From positions 1 to 59,340 of the forward strand of contig JAABRU010000015.1 in assembly GCA_011390755.1 (NCBI GenBank): a DNA stretch of 59,340 nt. The letters run 5' to 3'. Under the pieces are notes generated by a model. That model had not been told where the DNA came from, did not search any database, and saw nothing but the letters and a program-made list of their open reading frames with translations. Numbering within the stretch: the stretch's first letter is position 1; every line of letters starts with the position of its first letter. The DNA is from Desulfobacteraceae bacterium. Its GTDB lineage: Bacteria > Desulfobacterota > Desulfobacteria > Desulfobacterales > Desulfococcaceae. The translations under genes and the position numbers were made by a program. Below, piece after piece: positions 1 to 11,510 of this stretch.

Positions 1-81
1 TCGGTAAAAAATTTCGGTTTTAATAATTTCAAAAGGTTATAAATCCCTGTCTGAAAATTTGCACTTAATGATTTCAGAAGG

Positions 82-516
82 TTACATTTTTACAGCCCGG
101 AAATCAGAAAAAATTACCGAACTATTGAGAAATGAACAACTCACAAAATCAAGATTTGCTGCACCTGTACCTGGGTCGTCCGTCTTGTCATAAACAAAAA
201 CGAGTAAGTTGTAACCTAATCCGAATATTTTCTGTTTTGCGTCTTTAAATGGGCAAGAAGATTGTGGTTGCTTTATTGAGGTTACTTTAATATCTGTTTG
301 GATATTTGCTCCTGGCAAGTCTATGCCTTTTGCAGATGAACCTTTGTCGTAGGTATAATGGTCTTCAAGATAGTTTTGGAATTTGTGTTCAATATAAGTT
401 CCAACAGCTTTTCCATCAGTCACTCCGTAAAGGTCTTTGTTCTGATATGTAGATTCAATGTCGCAAAATTCCTTTGCAGCCTTTTTTAGCGTTTCTATTG
501 TTAATTCTGGATTCAT
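82..516 (-). CDS. Truncated type II restriction endonuclease-like protein
   Basis: A 144-residue protein with an organisation resembling PD-(D/E)xK restriction enzymes: YIEHKF with Glu43, then GIDLPG (Asp66) and TDIKVTS (Asp75, Lys77), followed by a hydrophobic strand LLVFVYDKTDD. The Asp-x8-Asp-x-Lys spacing is what suggests a nuclease core. The protein stops soon after this core, so compared with usual type II enzymes it is probably C-terminally truncated. No methyltransferase lies next to it. The start ATG follows an A/G-rich stretch containing GGAAGCGAG. The region upstream of the start resembles an integron attC half-site, so it could be a former gene cassette. Assignment is by motif only. 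Confidence 0.5.
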   Translation of the reverse strand: MNPELTIETLKKAAKEFCDIESTYQNKDLYGVTDGKAVGTYIEHKFQNYLEDHYTYDKGSSAKGIDLPGANIQTDIKVTSIKQPQSSCPFKDAKQKIFGLGYNLLVFVYDKTDDPGTGAANLDFVSCSFLNSSVIFSDFRAVKM

Positions 517-540
517 TTATTCTCGCTTCCTTTTTCTCTT

Positions 541-715
541 TTATGTATAACGACAAGCTCAGCGGTTCGGTGGGGTGGAGCGATAGCGGAACCCCGCCGA
601 ATCCGCTTCCGGGTAAAGGCATCAGTTACCTGACGCCCTCCCCTCAGATCCGTGCTTTTCTACCACATTCCTTTATGAAAGCAAAGTGCGGATTTCCGGA
701 GCAGAAATCAGGGGG
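541..715 (-). other. attC-like hairpin joined to a possible group II intron 3' end
   Basis: On the minus strand, 541-605 forms a long imperfect hairpin (GCGGATTCGG paired with CCGAACCGC) ending in GCTGAGCTTGTCGTTATAC. This resembles the L'/R' half of an integron attC site (GTTRRRY-like core). The expected opposite R'' half is missing and is replaced by sequence ending TTTACCC. The segment before it, with CACGGATCTGAGGGGAGG followed by a GGGCGTCAG/CTGATGCC stem, resembles domain V/VI of a bacterial group II intron. Class C introns are known to insert into attC sites, which would fit. No reverse transcriptase is present. This is inference from pattern only. Confidence 0.25.
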
Positions 716-727
716 GATAAGATTTTT

Positions 728-864
728 ATTAGTGTCCTGCCCTGACTGAAAAGCCTTATCCGCCGGGCTTTTGCAAATGATTCAGAAAATTATCCGATCC
801 GTTTCAGAATCAGTGCATTAACAGACGGACGCAGGGTCTTTTCAATTATCACAGGACACAATCA
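728..864. mobile_element. R8 MITE, copy A (137 bp)
   Basis: A 137-bp element with imperfect terminal inverted repeats (ATTAGTGTCCTG at one end, CAGGACACAATCA at the other). It is flanked by a perfect 7-bp target duplication GATTTTT at 721-727 and 865-871. It is identical, in inverted orientation, to the element at 15895-16031. It has no coding capacity, so it is a non-autonomous element moved by a transposase encoded elsewhere. It interrupts the 3' end of the adjacent transposase fragment. Confidence 0.88.
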
Positions 865-1453
865 GATTTTTCAGGAGAAAACAATACAAACCGGGTTGGA
901 AAAATGAAAAATGCCTGAATTCGGAAACACGGATGAAACCGCATATCCCTGCAAAAGTCGGATTGGAGGTCAGGAGAGAACGGACGGTTTCAGGTTCCGG
1001 TTCAAATCCCATAAGGTTAACTCCCAAAAAAGCAGCGAACATCGCAAAAAAACATTCCGGTTTCGGACCGCCCGGACGCTGCGGCACGATGCCGGGACCT
1101 GCGGAAAGAGGGGAAGTCATACGGACGGGGATATCCTGAAATTCAGGTTCGTAAAGGACCGGCACAGTTTTATCCATGGTCGGACGGTTAAAAAGAAGTC
1201 TCTGTTCCGCTGTTTCCCTGTCCCCATTATTTCCGGGTTCGGAAGATCCGGCAGACTCCCGGCGGGATTTGCTGAAATGATACAAAGCATCATAATACAG
1301 GGCCGCTGTCTCACAGTAATCCTGCCACGGCGGATTTTTAAGAATCCCGTACCATTCTGTATCCGGAGAACGGAGCAGCAGGTCTTCATCCTCATATACT
1401 TCCATTATAAGGGGGATCTGACTGACAGCAGACGGTGAAGGGGTATAAGACAT
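842..1453 (-). pseudogene. Transposase N-terminal remnant cut by R8
   Basis: Reading starts at MSYTPSPSAVSQIP (ATG at 1453) and runs about 204 codons. The segment LLTSNPTFAGICGFI near the end resembles a motif I associate with the N-terminal part of IS4/IS1182-like DDE transposases, but no catalytic DDE region follows. The last codons lie inside the R8 element beginning at 864, so the frame there is accidental and the genuine portion ends at about 865. An upstream extension to 1633 is possible but lacks a convincing start. The family call is tentative. Confidence 0.35.
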
Positions 1454-1757
1454 GTTATTTGTCCTGAAGAAATATTCGTATTCCGGAACAGAGGATCCGG
1501 TATGATTCTGCAATTCGCATCCGTTTCTGATAAGGAATCTGTTTACAGCAATATAACGGACATAAACACATAAACAGAATTCAACAGATTGTTTTATATC
1601 ATAATATAACATATATTGCAATATAAACCGCATTAGAACAGAACAGGATGTTCATTGAACTTTATACGATTATTATTCGACAGGACGGATTGAACATGCA
1701 ATGAAAGAATCTGTTGTATAATTTTAAATTACTGATAATATATTAAATATAAACTTT

Positions 1758-2024
1758 ATGCGTATGCTCTGTAATTTCTGGGAAGCCACAAGAGGAGTGG
1801 CAACACTGAAAATGGATAATCTGAATCTGTCATATAATCAATGGATAGCCGGAGATGTCAATAATGATACAGAAGTTGATCTGGCTGATGCCATTATCGC
1901 ACTTCGTGTTCTGACCGGAATAAATATTCAGGATGTTTATACAGAAGCGGATGTGAGCGGTGATGACAGAATCGGTCTGGAAGAGGCTATTTATGCATTG
2001 CAAACGGTTGTCGGTATGAAATAA
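1758..2024 (+). CDS. Orphan dockerin-like protein fragment
   Basis: The protein of 88 residues (or about 70 from an internal ATG at 1812 preceded by GAGGAG) contains two dockerin-type calcium-binding repeats: GDVNNDTEVDLADAI followed by ALRVLTG, then ADVSGDDRIGLEEAI followed by ALQTVVG. This Asp/Asn-rich F-hand pair normally sits at the C-terminus of large secreted proteins. Here it stands alone, with no signal peptide and no upstream domain in frame, so it is probably the surviving C-terminus of a degraded gene or a small standalone dockerin module. An R1 repeat follows. Confidence 0.5.
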   Translation: MRMLCNFWEATRGVATLKMDNLNLSYNQWIAGDVNNDTEVDLADAIIALRVLTGINIQDVYTEADVSGDDRIGLEEAIYALQTVVGMK

Positions 2025-2053
2025 TACAGGCATCGGAGCTATACTATCAATAT

Positions 2054-2180
2054 CAATGACTTAAGAAATTACGGAGTGCCAAACTGAAAATCTGGCAGTA
2101 TTTTTCTGAATCATTTCAGCATCCCAAACTTTCAGTTTGGGACTCCGGCAAATCATTTCTGCCTTAAGTCAATGACATTG
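2054..2180. repeat. R1 element with type-a inner hairpin
   Basis: The outer arms are CAATGACTTAAG on the left and CTTAAGTCAATGACATTG on the right. Inside are GGAGTGCCAAACTGAAA, a TTTTTCTGAATCATTTCAGC spacer and CAGTTTGGGACTCC, the type-a inner palindrome. No clear target duplication remains at this copy. The interval has no coding sense. Confidence 0.75.
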
Positions 2181-2190
2181 ATTTCCTATT

Positions 2191-2281
2191 GTTTTGTCAA
2201 TTTTGGAAATATGAGTTGAAATACAGGGTCTCCCTGTACTCCGGAATTTTTATCAGCTCATAAAAACAAAATTGACAAAGC
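2191..2281. repeat. R4-like palindrome and short GC hairpins
   Basis: TTTTGTCAATTTTG at the left is mirrored by CAAAATTGACAAAG at 2267-2280, giving an R4-like palindrome around a small ACAGGG/CCCTGT hairpin. The rest of the gap to 2438 carries two further short hairpins of the type AGCCCGAAGGGCT (near 2318) and CCCCGAAGGGG (near 2366). I see nothing else in this stretch. Confidence 0.5.
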
Positions 2282-2438
2282 ACTATACATTCGAATTAAG
2301 AATCGGACAGTAATAAGCCCGAAGGGCTGATATTATTATAGAAAAAATTTTCTGAAATACTGAAACCCCGAAGGGGTGGCATAATCATATCTGCCTGAAC
2401 AGGCTTCCGGTCCCGCAGACCGAAACTAAGGAGGTGCA

Positions 2439-2501
2439 ATGAGAAAAACCGGACATATACACGCGAGGATGTCTCAGAGAGGAGTCAGGGGCTTTTTTTG
2501 A
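2439..2501 (+). pseudogene. 20-codon remnant of a DUF4258-like ORF
   Basis: A very strong Shine-Dalgarno AAGGAGGT (2429-2436) precedes ATG at 2439. The peptide reads MRKTGHIHARMSQRGVRGFF and then stops. The H-x-x-x-R-M-x-x-R-G-V pattern resembles the first strand and helix of DUF4258-type small proteins, which are longer. It is therefore either a frameshifted remnant or a short leader translated just upstream of the next gene, whose ATG is 41 bases after this stop. The family link is tentative. Confidence 0.35.
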
Positions 2502-2542
2502 CAGACCAAACCATTAATATTCAACTCAGAAAGGAAGAAGTC

Positions 2543-3331
2543 ATGACAAATACAATTGACAGCAAAAACACAGAATTCAGACAGAAAATCAAAGATCTGT
2601 ACCAGAAATTACAGATTGTTCCTTCACCTGATAATTTTCAATGTCTGTATTTTCAGGAATGTTCAAAAGAATCCCTTCAAAGAAAAATGCCTTTTTATAC
2701 CGGTAACTGGGCTTATGTCGGGGCTGACTACGGAAAAGCCTGTATCGGAAACAAAGAGGTCGGGATTCTTTTTGTAGCAATGGACATCGGTGGCTGGGAT
2801 ATAAGTTCAAGAACATTTCCTGATACCCAGAAAGCCTTCCGTGAAGCATGTGTCAATCATAAGAATCCGCATATGGGAGGGGTTTCTTCCATAATGCGTT
2901 TTTTAGTGAATGATAAAGAGCCGGATGTTTATTCAAATCAGTTTGCTTTGACAAACAGTCTGAAATGCGTTGAGGGTACATGCAAGGCTTCTACAAAGCC
3001 CAGTAAAGAAATGGAGAAAAACTGTCTGAACCATTTATCAGAAGAAATAAAAACCCTGGACCCGGATATAATCATAACACAGGGCGTTTATCCCAGTGAT
3101 TCCGTAAAAAGAATACTGGGGTTAACGTCACCGACATATACATTTTCATGGAAAGGCAGAAGAGATATTCAGCTTTTTGAAGAAGAAAATAATGGGAAAC
3201 AGAGGTTTATAATAATTGCTCCCCATCCGGCAAGAGCACCTGGTTGGAAATGGTCAAAAAACAGTTTGCCTGAAAATAATCTGCCTGACCCCTTAAAAAA
3301 TTGCCTGATAAAAGTAAAATCGCTTATCTGA
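2543..3331 (+). CDS. Uracil-DNA glycosylase-fold protein
   Basis: I place the start at ATG 2543 because AAGGAAGAAG lies just upstream; an upstream TTG is less likely. The protein has 262 residues. GILFVAMDIGGWD fits the first UDG-superfamily strand and catalytic loop, and IIIAPHPARAPGW near the C-terminus fits the HP(S/A)-type motif. Cysteines near the N-terminus (FQCLYFQECSK) could bind an Fe-S cluster as in family 4/5 enzymes, but the spacing is not classical. Base-excision repair is the family role; a divergent member with another nucleic-acid function cannot be excluded. It is monocistronic in an accessory region. Confidence 0.45.
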   Translation: MTNTIDSKNTEFRQKIKDLYQKLQIVPSPDNFQCLYFQECSKESLQRKMPFYTGNWAYVGADYGKACIGNKEVGILFVAMDIGGWDISSRTFPDTQKAFREACVNHKNPHMGGVSSIMRFLVNDKEPDVYSNQFALTNSLKCVEGTCKASTKPSKEMEKNCLNHLSEEIKTLDPDIIITQGVYPSDSVKRILGLTSPTYTFSWKGRRDIQLFEEENNGKQRFIIIAPHPARAPGWKWSKNSLPENNLPDPLKNCLIKVKSLI

Positions 3332-3454
3332 AGGTCTGAACCCGGATTTCTGTAAACGCTGAATTTTATAATTTCCTATACAAAAAAATCAAACTCGTGA
3401 GTCATAAATTTTCCCGTAAGCACATGAAATTACGGCATCCACCTTTATAAAGGG

Positions 3455-3686
3455 CAATGCTGTTGACTTGAAGAAAGCCCTGAAAGGGCGTAATATTACA
3501 GCCCAGGGCAACGCCCTGGGAATATTGAACAAAAAAATATTTAGCCCTGAAAGGGCGTGATAAAACCGTTTCCGGCCATGTATCGCCCTTTCAGGGCTCC
3601 GGTTCATTTTTTTTCTGTTCCCGGTGCGTTGCACCGGGCTGGTATGTTCTGCCCTTTCAGGGCAGGTTCTTAAGGCAACAGCATTG
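3455..3686. repeat. R1 element carrying type-c repeats, with near-perfect target duplication
   Basis: Arms are CAATGCTGTTGACTTGAAG (from 3455) and CTTAAGGCAACAGCATTG (ending 3686). The interior is built from type-c hairpins (GCCCTGAAAGGGCG and its complement, several times) rather than type a. Immediate flanks are TTTATAAAGGG (3444-3454) and TTTATTAAGGG (3687-3697), an 11-base duplication with one mismatch. An apparent antisense frame through this block is repeat sequence, not a gene. Confidence 0.75.
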
Positions 3687-3814
3687 TTTATTAAGGGGGC
3701 AGGGGGGATTTTTTCCTTAATAGGCTGAAATCCCAATAAATTCCTCTTTTCCAAAGGTGGACTTTACAAAGAATTTATGACTGTCGAGAATCAAAGAATA
3801 CAGGAACAAAAAAT

Positions 3815-4897
3815 TTGAAAACGGATTCAGACTCTATGGAAAGAAACACTTGTCTCCGAGAAATAATGACCGGCATCCTTGTTTTCCTGTTAGTATTCCT
3901 GTCTGCCGCAGCAACCCGGACATATGCGGCAGAGCAGATTTCAAAAACCGGAAACAGCGGTACATCAGGTCAGAACGATACGGACAGTGAAAAGGAAAAG
4001 GGATTTAATCTGGGAAAACAGATTGATAAAACACATAAGAAAATATCCGAATATATTTTCAACAGTGCCGAATGGCTGGATTCTTTTTTCGGAGATCATC
4101 GCTTCTCTGCCGAAGATAACCGGACACGGGTAAAACTGAGGACTTCCGCATTTACAGATTCAAAGGACGGATTTGATATCGGGGCCGGTGCCAGTTTCCG
4201 GTTGGTGCTGCCCAACCTGGAAAAACGATGGCATATTGTGGTCAGCGGAAGTTCGGCAGATGATGATTTCAGGGAAACAAAAAACAGCACAGGAGATGTC
4301 CGGAAAGATTTTGTCAAAGCCGAAGAGAATGACTTTTCCTTAGCCTTACAGTATTTTATTAAAACAACGAGCCGGAATAATATCCGCATCGAATCCGGAA
4401 TCCGCTGGCGGGACAATGAACCGGTTCTCTTTGCAGGCCCCCGTTACCGCTGGTATAAGCAGATTTCCGATCCCTGGGCTCTGCGCTTTACCCAGCAGTT
4501 CCGATGGTACACGGATGAGGGATGGTATATCAGAAGCGCTTTTGACATGGAAAGACCGGTCAGTGAGAAGTTTTTTTTCCGTTCCAGCGCTGAGGGTGTA
4601 TGGCAGGAAGAGGAGGAAGGATATTCATACAGTTTCGGTCTGAGTCTGTATCATACACTGAGTCCGGGCCGGGTACTGGAATACCAGATCGGGAACAATT
4701 ATGAAACCCGGCCGGTTCATGTGCTGGATGAGGTCAGCATCCGTGTCCGCTACCGTCAGCGCTTATGGAGAGACTGGCTTCGCCTTGAGATATCTCCCCA
4801 GGTTACTCTCCCCAGAGAAGAAGATTATGAAATTGTACCGGGAATTTTTGTGCAGTTGGAAGTGGAATTCGGAAAGTATCTGTCTCCGGAATTATAA
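3815..4897 (+). CDS. Predicted outer-membrane beta-barrel protein
   Basis: The 360-residue protein begins at TTG 3815 (AGGAA nine bases upstream); ATG 3836 is the alternative. A positively charged N-terminus, the hydrophobic stretch GILVFLLVFLSAAAT and a site around TYA-A form a Sec signal peptide. The mature part starts with a charged linker. From about residue 105 it becomes alternating amphipathic beta-strands rich in Trp, Tyr and Arg (for example FRWYTDEGWYIRSAF and VLEYQIGNNYETR), typical of an outer-membrane barrel. The terminal residues EVEFGKYLSPEL do not end in the usual Phe. No named family is recognised. It stands alone between repeat blocks. Confidence 0.6.
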   Translation: MKTDSDSMERNTCLREIMTGILVFLLVFLSAAATRTYAAEQISKTGNSGTSGQNDTDSEKEKGFNLGKQIDKTHKKISEYIFNSAEWLDSFFGDHRFSAEDNRTRVKLRTSAFTDSKDGFDIGAGASFRLVLPNLEKRWHIVVSGSSADDDFRETKNSTGDVRKDFVKAEENDFSLALQYFIKTTSRNNIRIESGIRWRDNEPVLFAGPRYRWYKQISDPWALRFTQQFRWYTDEGWYIRSAFDMERPVSEKFFFRSSAEGVWQEEEEGYSYSFGLSLYHTLSPGRVLEYQIGNNYETRPVHVLDEVSIRVRYRQRLWRDWLRLEISPQVTLPREEDYEIVPGIFVQLEVEFGKYLSPEL

Positions 4898-4929
4898 TTC
4901 CGCTACGGGATATTTCTGTTCTGCCTGTC

Positions 4930-5120
4930 GCTGCTTTCAGATTTTCAGATAAACGGCCATGAGTTATGACTCACAACGATGTATGAAATTCTTTCCCGGA
5001 CTCGTTACGGGGCTCTGCCCCGTAACGCCGGAGGCGAGGCTCCGCCTCATACTGTGTACGGGGCGGAGCCCCGGAAAAATGCGTTACGGGGCAGAGCCCC
5101 GTAACGAGTTGTGCAGGACT
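4930..5120. repeat. Palindromic block with long GC hairpin
   Basis: A motif ATAAACGGCCATGAG (4950-4965) that recurs at 33.8-34.0 kb and 43.2 kb is followed by a large inverted repeat: CTCGTTACGGGGCTCTGCC from about 4999, matched by GGCAGAGCCCCGTAACGAG ending near 5110. GAGGCGAGGCTCCGCCTC is nested in the middle. The block separates the barrel gene from fdhA. No ORF of substance lies in it. Confidence 0.7.
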
Positions 5121-5150
5121 TTCATATAAATCAATATGATTTTCATAAAA

Positions 5151-5179
5151 AAAGGCAGTGACATTGCGTCACTGCCTTT
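5151..5179 (-). terminator. Rho-independent terminator of fdhA
   Basis: Perfect 12-bp stem AAAGGCAGTGAC/GTCACTGCCTTT with a 5-base loop. Read on the minus strand it is followed by a run of seven T. It lies 65 bases after the fdhA stop. Confidence 0.85.
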
Positions 5180-5243
5180 CAATTTTTTCAGGGAGAAACC
5201 CCCTTTGATGTCTGAAAACTTCCGGTCGGCTCCTTAATACGGT

Positions 5244-8012
5244 TTACGCCGCCTTGGCCAGTCTCACGGCACAGACTTTGTATTCGGGAATGCCCGAAAC
5301 CGGGTCCAGGGCCGCGTTGGTCAGCATATTGGCTGCCCCTTCAATAAAATGGAAGGGGATAAATACCGTACCGCTGACAGCCATACCCGATACCTTTACC
5401 GCACTTGTAATCGTACCGCGGCGGGAGGCGATTTCCACTGTATCTCCGTCCCGGAGACCGTATGCTGTGGCATCTTTGAAAGAGATTTCCACAAAGCTGC
5501 CGGGGGACCTTTCGTTCAGCCCTTCGGTCTTTCCGGTCATGGTTTTGGTATGATAATGGTAGAGCACCCGTCCGGTGGTCAGATACATGGGATATTCCTT
5601 ATCCGTACTTTCCGCAGGCGGAATATAATCTATGGCGTGGAATTTCCCTTTGCCGATGGGGAACTGTGCCGTATGCAGAATGGGGGTTCCCGGATGATCC
5701 GCAGCCGGGCAGGGCCAGTGAATGCCCTCATAGTCAATCCGCTCGTAAGTAATACCCGCGTAGGAAGGCGTTACAGATGCGATTTCCTTCATAATGGCTT
5801 CTGCATCCGCATAGTCCATCGCGTACCCCATGCGCTTGGCGATTTCACAGGTAATCCGCCAGTCATCCATTGCCTGTCCCGGAGCATCCACCGCTTTTCT
5901 CACCCGCTGCACCCGGCGTTCCGTATTGGAAAAGGTGCCTTCCTTTTCGGCAAAACACGCGGAGGGCAGCACCACATCGGCCAACTGCGCGGTTTCCGTG
6001 AGGAAGATATCCTGCACAACCAGGAAATCAAGATGCTCAATGCTTTTTTTGGCATGGTTGAGATCCGGATCGGAAACCAGGGGATTTTCGCCGATAATAT
6101 AGAGGGCTTTCATTTCCCCGGTATGTGCCATGGGAAGCATCTCCGTCACCTTGAGACCGGGTTTGTCGGAAAGGCCGCTCACACCCCAGGCTGCTTCCAT
6201 CTTTTTGACTGCGTCCGCATTGTTAACCGACTGGTATCCGGTAAAGACATTGGGCAGACCGCCCATGTCGCACGCTCCCTGCACATTGTTCTGGCCGCGC
6301 AGGGGATTCACTCCGCCGCCCTCAATGCCCAGATTGCCGCAGAGCATGGCCAGATTGGCTAAGGATTTCACATTGTCCGTCCCGGAAATATGCTGGGTAA
6401 TGCCCATGCAATAGACAATGCTGGCAGCTTTGGCCTGCGCGTACATACGGGCCGCCTCTGTGAGTTTCTGCGCGGGAATTCCCGTAATTTCCTCCACATA
6501 TTCCGGTGTGAATTTTTCCACCATGGCTTTGAGCTGTTCAAAACCCTCGGTGCGTGCATTCACAAATTCTTTGTCATAGAGATTTTCTTTGATGATGACG
6601 TGCATCATGCCGTTGATCCAGGCCACATCCGATCCCAGATTGGATCGCAGCCAGTGCCGGGCAAAACCCGCAATTTTAATGCGGCGGGGATCCACCACAA
6701 TGAGTTTCGCGCCCTTAAATTTCACGGCCCGTTTGATATAGGTCGAAATCACCGGATGATTTTCCGTGGTGTTTGACCCGGTGATCAGAATCACATCGGC
6801 TTTTTCCATATCGCCGATGGTGTTTGTCATTGCTCCGCTTCCGAATGCTGCGGCCAGACCGGCCACCGTGGAGCTGTGTCAGAGACGGGCGCAGTGGTCA
6901 ATATTGTTGGTTTTGAGCACTGCGCGGGTAAATTTGTTGGCAATATAGTTTTCTTCGTTGGAGACGCGGGCCGATGTCAGCACTCCGATACTGTCTCCGC
7001 CGTTTTTCTCCTTGATATCCCCCAGTTTTCTGGCCACCAGGTTCAGGGCCTCATCCCAGGTGGCTTTGCGGAATTTTCCGTTTTCCTTAATCAGGGGATC
7101 GGTCAGCCGTTCCGGGGAATGGATAAAATCAAAACCGAAACGTCCTTTGACACAGAGACTGCCGTAGTTGGGAGCCACATCCTCCACGCCGCTCACTTTG
7201 ACCACTTTGCCCTCTTTGACATGGAGCCAGAGTTGGCAGCCCACACCGCAGTAACTGCATGTGGTACGGACTTTTTCGCATTCCCAGGGACGCACATCAT
7301 AACGGGCATTTTTTTCCACCAGCGCACCCACCGGACAGACCTGTACGCATTCGCCGCAGAAAACACAGTCCGAATCTTTCAGGGCTTTGTCTTCGGCCGC
7401 CACGATTTTGGTGTCTGTGCCCCGGTATCCGAAACTGATGGCATTGTTGACCTGCACATCATTGCAGGCCTGCACGCACCGTCCGCATTTGATACAGCGG
7501 GAAAAATCCCGGACAATAAAGGGATTGACATCCTCCATTTCATAAGGGACTTCGGTTTTTGGAAAACGTTCGGCAGATACCTGGTACTGGTAGGCCAGGT
7601 GCTGCAGCTCGCAGTCTCCCCAGACCGGGCAGAGCGCGTCCGTTTTATCGTAACGGTTGACTTCCAGCTGAAAACGGCTCCATTCATTATCATCCGAAAC
7701 CCGGGCCGCGCAGTTATGGTTTCCGGAAGAAAGCATCAGCTGCAGAACCAGTCGTCTGGCTTCCACGACCGCCGGGGTTTCTGTACGCACAACCATATTG
7801 GGACCGGCCGGTGCAGCACAGGAAGCCACCAGACTGCGCGCCCCTTCCACCTCAACAACGCATATCCGGCACTGACCCGTGGGATTGGCCTTTTTCAGAT
7901 GGCAAAGGGTGGGGATCGGAATGCTGTTCCGTCTTGCCACCTGAAGGATGGTCTCGCCGGGAGTAAATGTAAATTCATTCCCATTGATAACAATCAGGTT
8001 TTGTGTGTCCAT
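5244..8012 (-). CDS. fdhA: Formate dehydrogenase alpha subunit, selenocysteine-containing
   Basis: A single 922-residue protein read through an in-frame TGA (6879-6881) as selenocysteine 378 in HCARL-U-HSSTVAG, the classical FdhF active-site context. Domains in order: NuoG-like [2Fe-2S] N-terminus (CHLKKANPTGQCRIC), His-Cys [4Fe-4S] region, two ferredoxin clusters (CIKCGRCVQAC; CVFCGECVQVCPVG), the Mo-enzyme [4Fe-4S] motif CSYCGVGCQLW, the bis-MGD catalytic domain, and the C-terminal dinucleotide-binding domain. It oxidises formate or reduces CO2 in the cytoplasm. The ATG at 8012 follows AAGGAG. No FdhB or NuoF-like electron-transfer subunit is adjacent, so its partner is elsewhere. Annotation without Sec would split it into two ORFs. 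Confidence 0.93.
6841..6881 (-). promoter_or_regulatory. SECIS element in fdhA
   Basis: Directly after the UGA the mRNA reads CACAGCTCCACGGTGGCC, then the loop GGTCT, then GGCCGC. This GGUCU apical loop on a G/C stem closely matches the E. coli fdhF SECIS layout and would recruit SelB with Sec-tRNA. Confidence 0.8.
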
Positions 8013-8089
8013 GTATATTTCTCCTTGCAGGGTTAGAAATTACCATCACATGTACAAATTGGTTTTTTTATAGGAAGTCCCGCATTTTG

Positions 8090-10560
<2,471 letters not shown>

Positions 10561-10603
10561 TTAGAGGCAGTTTTTCCTTTTATCACAATGAGTAAGGTCA
10601 GCG

Positions 10604-10690
10604 GCAGGGCTGCAGGGAGTGCGAAAATTAAGGCGGAGGCCGGTTTTTCGCAGACATTTTCATATAAACGAAAGATGAAAGGCAGGTGCT
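10604..10690. repeat. Short palindromic repeat upstream of fadH
   Basis: GGGAGTGCGAAAATTAAGGC and GGCCGGTTTTTCGCAGACA form an imperfect hairpin. The same pair recurs at 43256-43305, in both cases followed by TTTCATATAAA. It lies between two leftward genes. Confidence 0.6.
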
Positions 10691-10714
10691 TCGCCCAGTC
10701 CGCCGGAACGGCTG

Positions 10715-11452
10715 TTATGTTTCTTTACGCCCGTAAATTGAAATAAAATTTTTGGAATCTGAAAGAAACGGTTCTTTTTTCCAGTTGCTCCAGCGATGTT
10801 TCAGATGAAGTCCTGCAAGATTTGCCATCAAATCAAGTTCTGATGGCCATACATATCGAAGTTGGACCGGATAAAATGTAATACCTTTCCCTTCATTCAG
10901 CACTACATGCCGAACATTCAGGTGCTGATTCACCGGATCATGTATGCATACATCCAGCATAACACTGTCCCCGGATATTTGAACTGTGCTGACATTCTGA
11001 TTGTTATTAAAACGTTTCGGTTCAGGATAAAAGACTTCGACAGCAAACACTCCGTTTTCTGTAAGATGGTTTGCAACATTTTGAAAACATTTTATTTGCT
11101 CATTTTGAGATGTTAGTGCTAAAAAGGTATTGAATACGACAAAAATAAGTGAAAATGTACCTTCAATATCGAAGTCTGCAAAATTGGCAATTTTGACAGG
11201 TATTGCATCACCATCCGGTTTGGCTTTCATTTTGGCCACCATAGAAGGTGAAGCATCAATTCCGAAAATTTCAACTCCTTTCCGGGCCAGTGGCAGGGCG
11301 ATTCTTCCCGTACCTATGCCCAATTCCAGCACCCTGCCATTATTTGACAATTCCTGCAGAGTGTCTGTCAAATCCCTGTTATAATGATGATACAGATCAT
11401 CATAAATATCTGCAATTTTTTCTCCGTAATCTGATTCCTTATAAACATCCAT
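10715..11452 (-). CDS. Class I SAM-dependent methyltransferase
   Basis: 245 residues. Motif I is VLELGIGTGRIALPLA (about residue 40), and the acidic end of strand 2 is GIDASPSMVAKM. The first half therefore has a complete Rossmann-like SAM-binding fold. The C-terminal half (from about 150) is mostly beta and likely binds the substrate, as in small-molecule or tRNA-modifying class I enzymes; the substrate cannot be told from sequence. Start ATG 11452 is preceded by GGAGAGCTT. It stands alone, with repeats on its upstream side. Confidence 0.75.
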   Translation of the reverse strand: MDVYKESDYGEKIADIYDDLYHHYNRDLTDTLQELSNNGRVLELGIGTGRIALPLARKGVEIFGIDASPSMVAKMKAKPDGDAIPVKIANFADFDIEGTFSLIFVVFNTFLALTSQNEQIKCFQNVANHLTENGVFAVEVFYPEPKRFNNNQNVSTVQISGDSVMLDVCIHDPVNQHLNVRHVVLNEGKGITFYPVQLRYVWPSELDLMANLAGLHLKHRWSNWKKEPFLSDSKNFISIYGRKET

Positions 11453-11510
11453 AAGCTCTCCTTAAAATTTTTCCCCTCGTTCCCGCACTCCGTTTCAATG
11501 TCATTGAGAA

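Noticed and set aside
3389-3754. 121-codon leftward ORF
   Set aside because: Lies wholly in an R1 element with type-c hairpins; translation repeats CPERA/SPERA units from the repeat DNA.
6879-6881. TGA in fdhA as a nonsense mutation
   Set aside because: Context HCARL-U-HSSTVAG and a GGUCU-loop hairpin match selenocysteine insertion.
6876-8036. 386-codon ORF opposite fdhA
   Set aside because: Mirror of the conserved formate dehydrogenase sequence; His/Phe-rich antisense translation with no motif.
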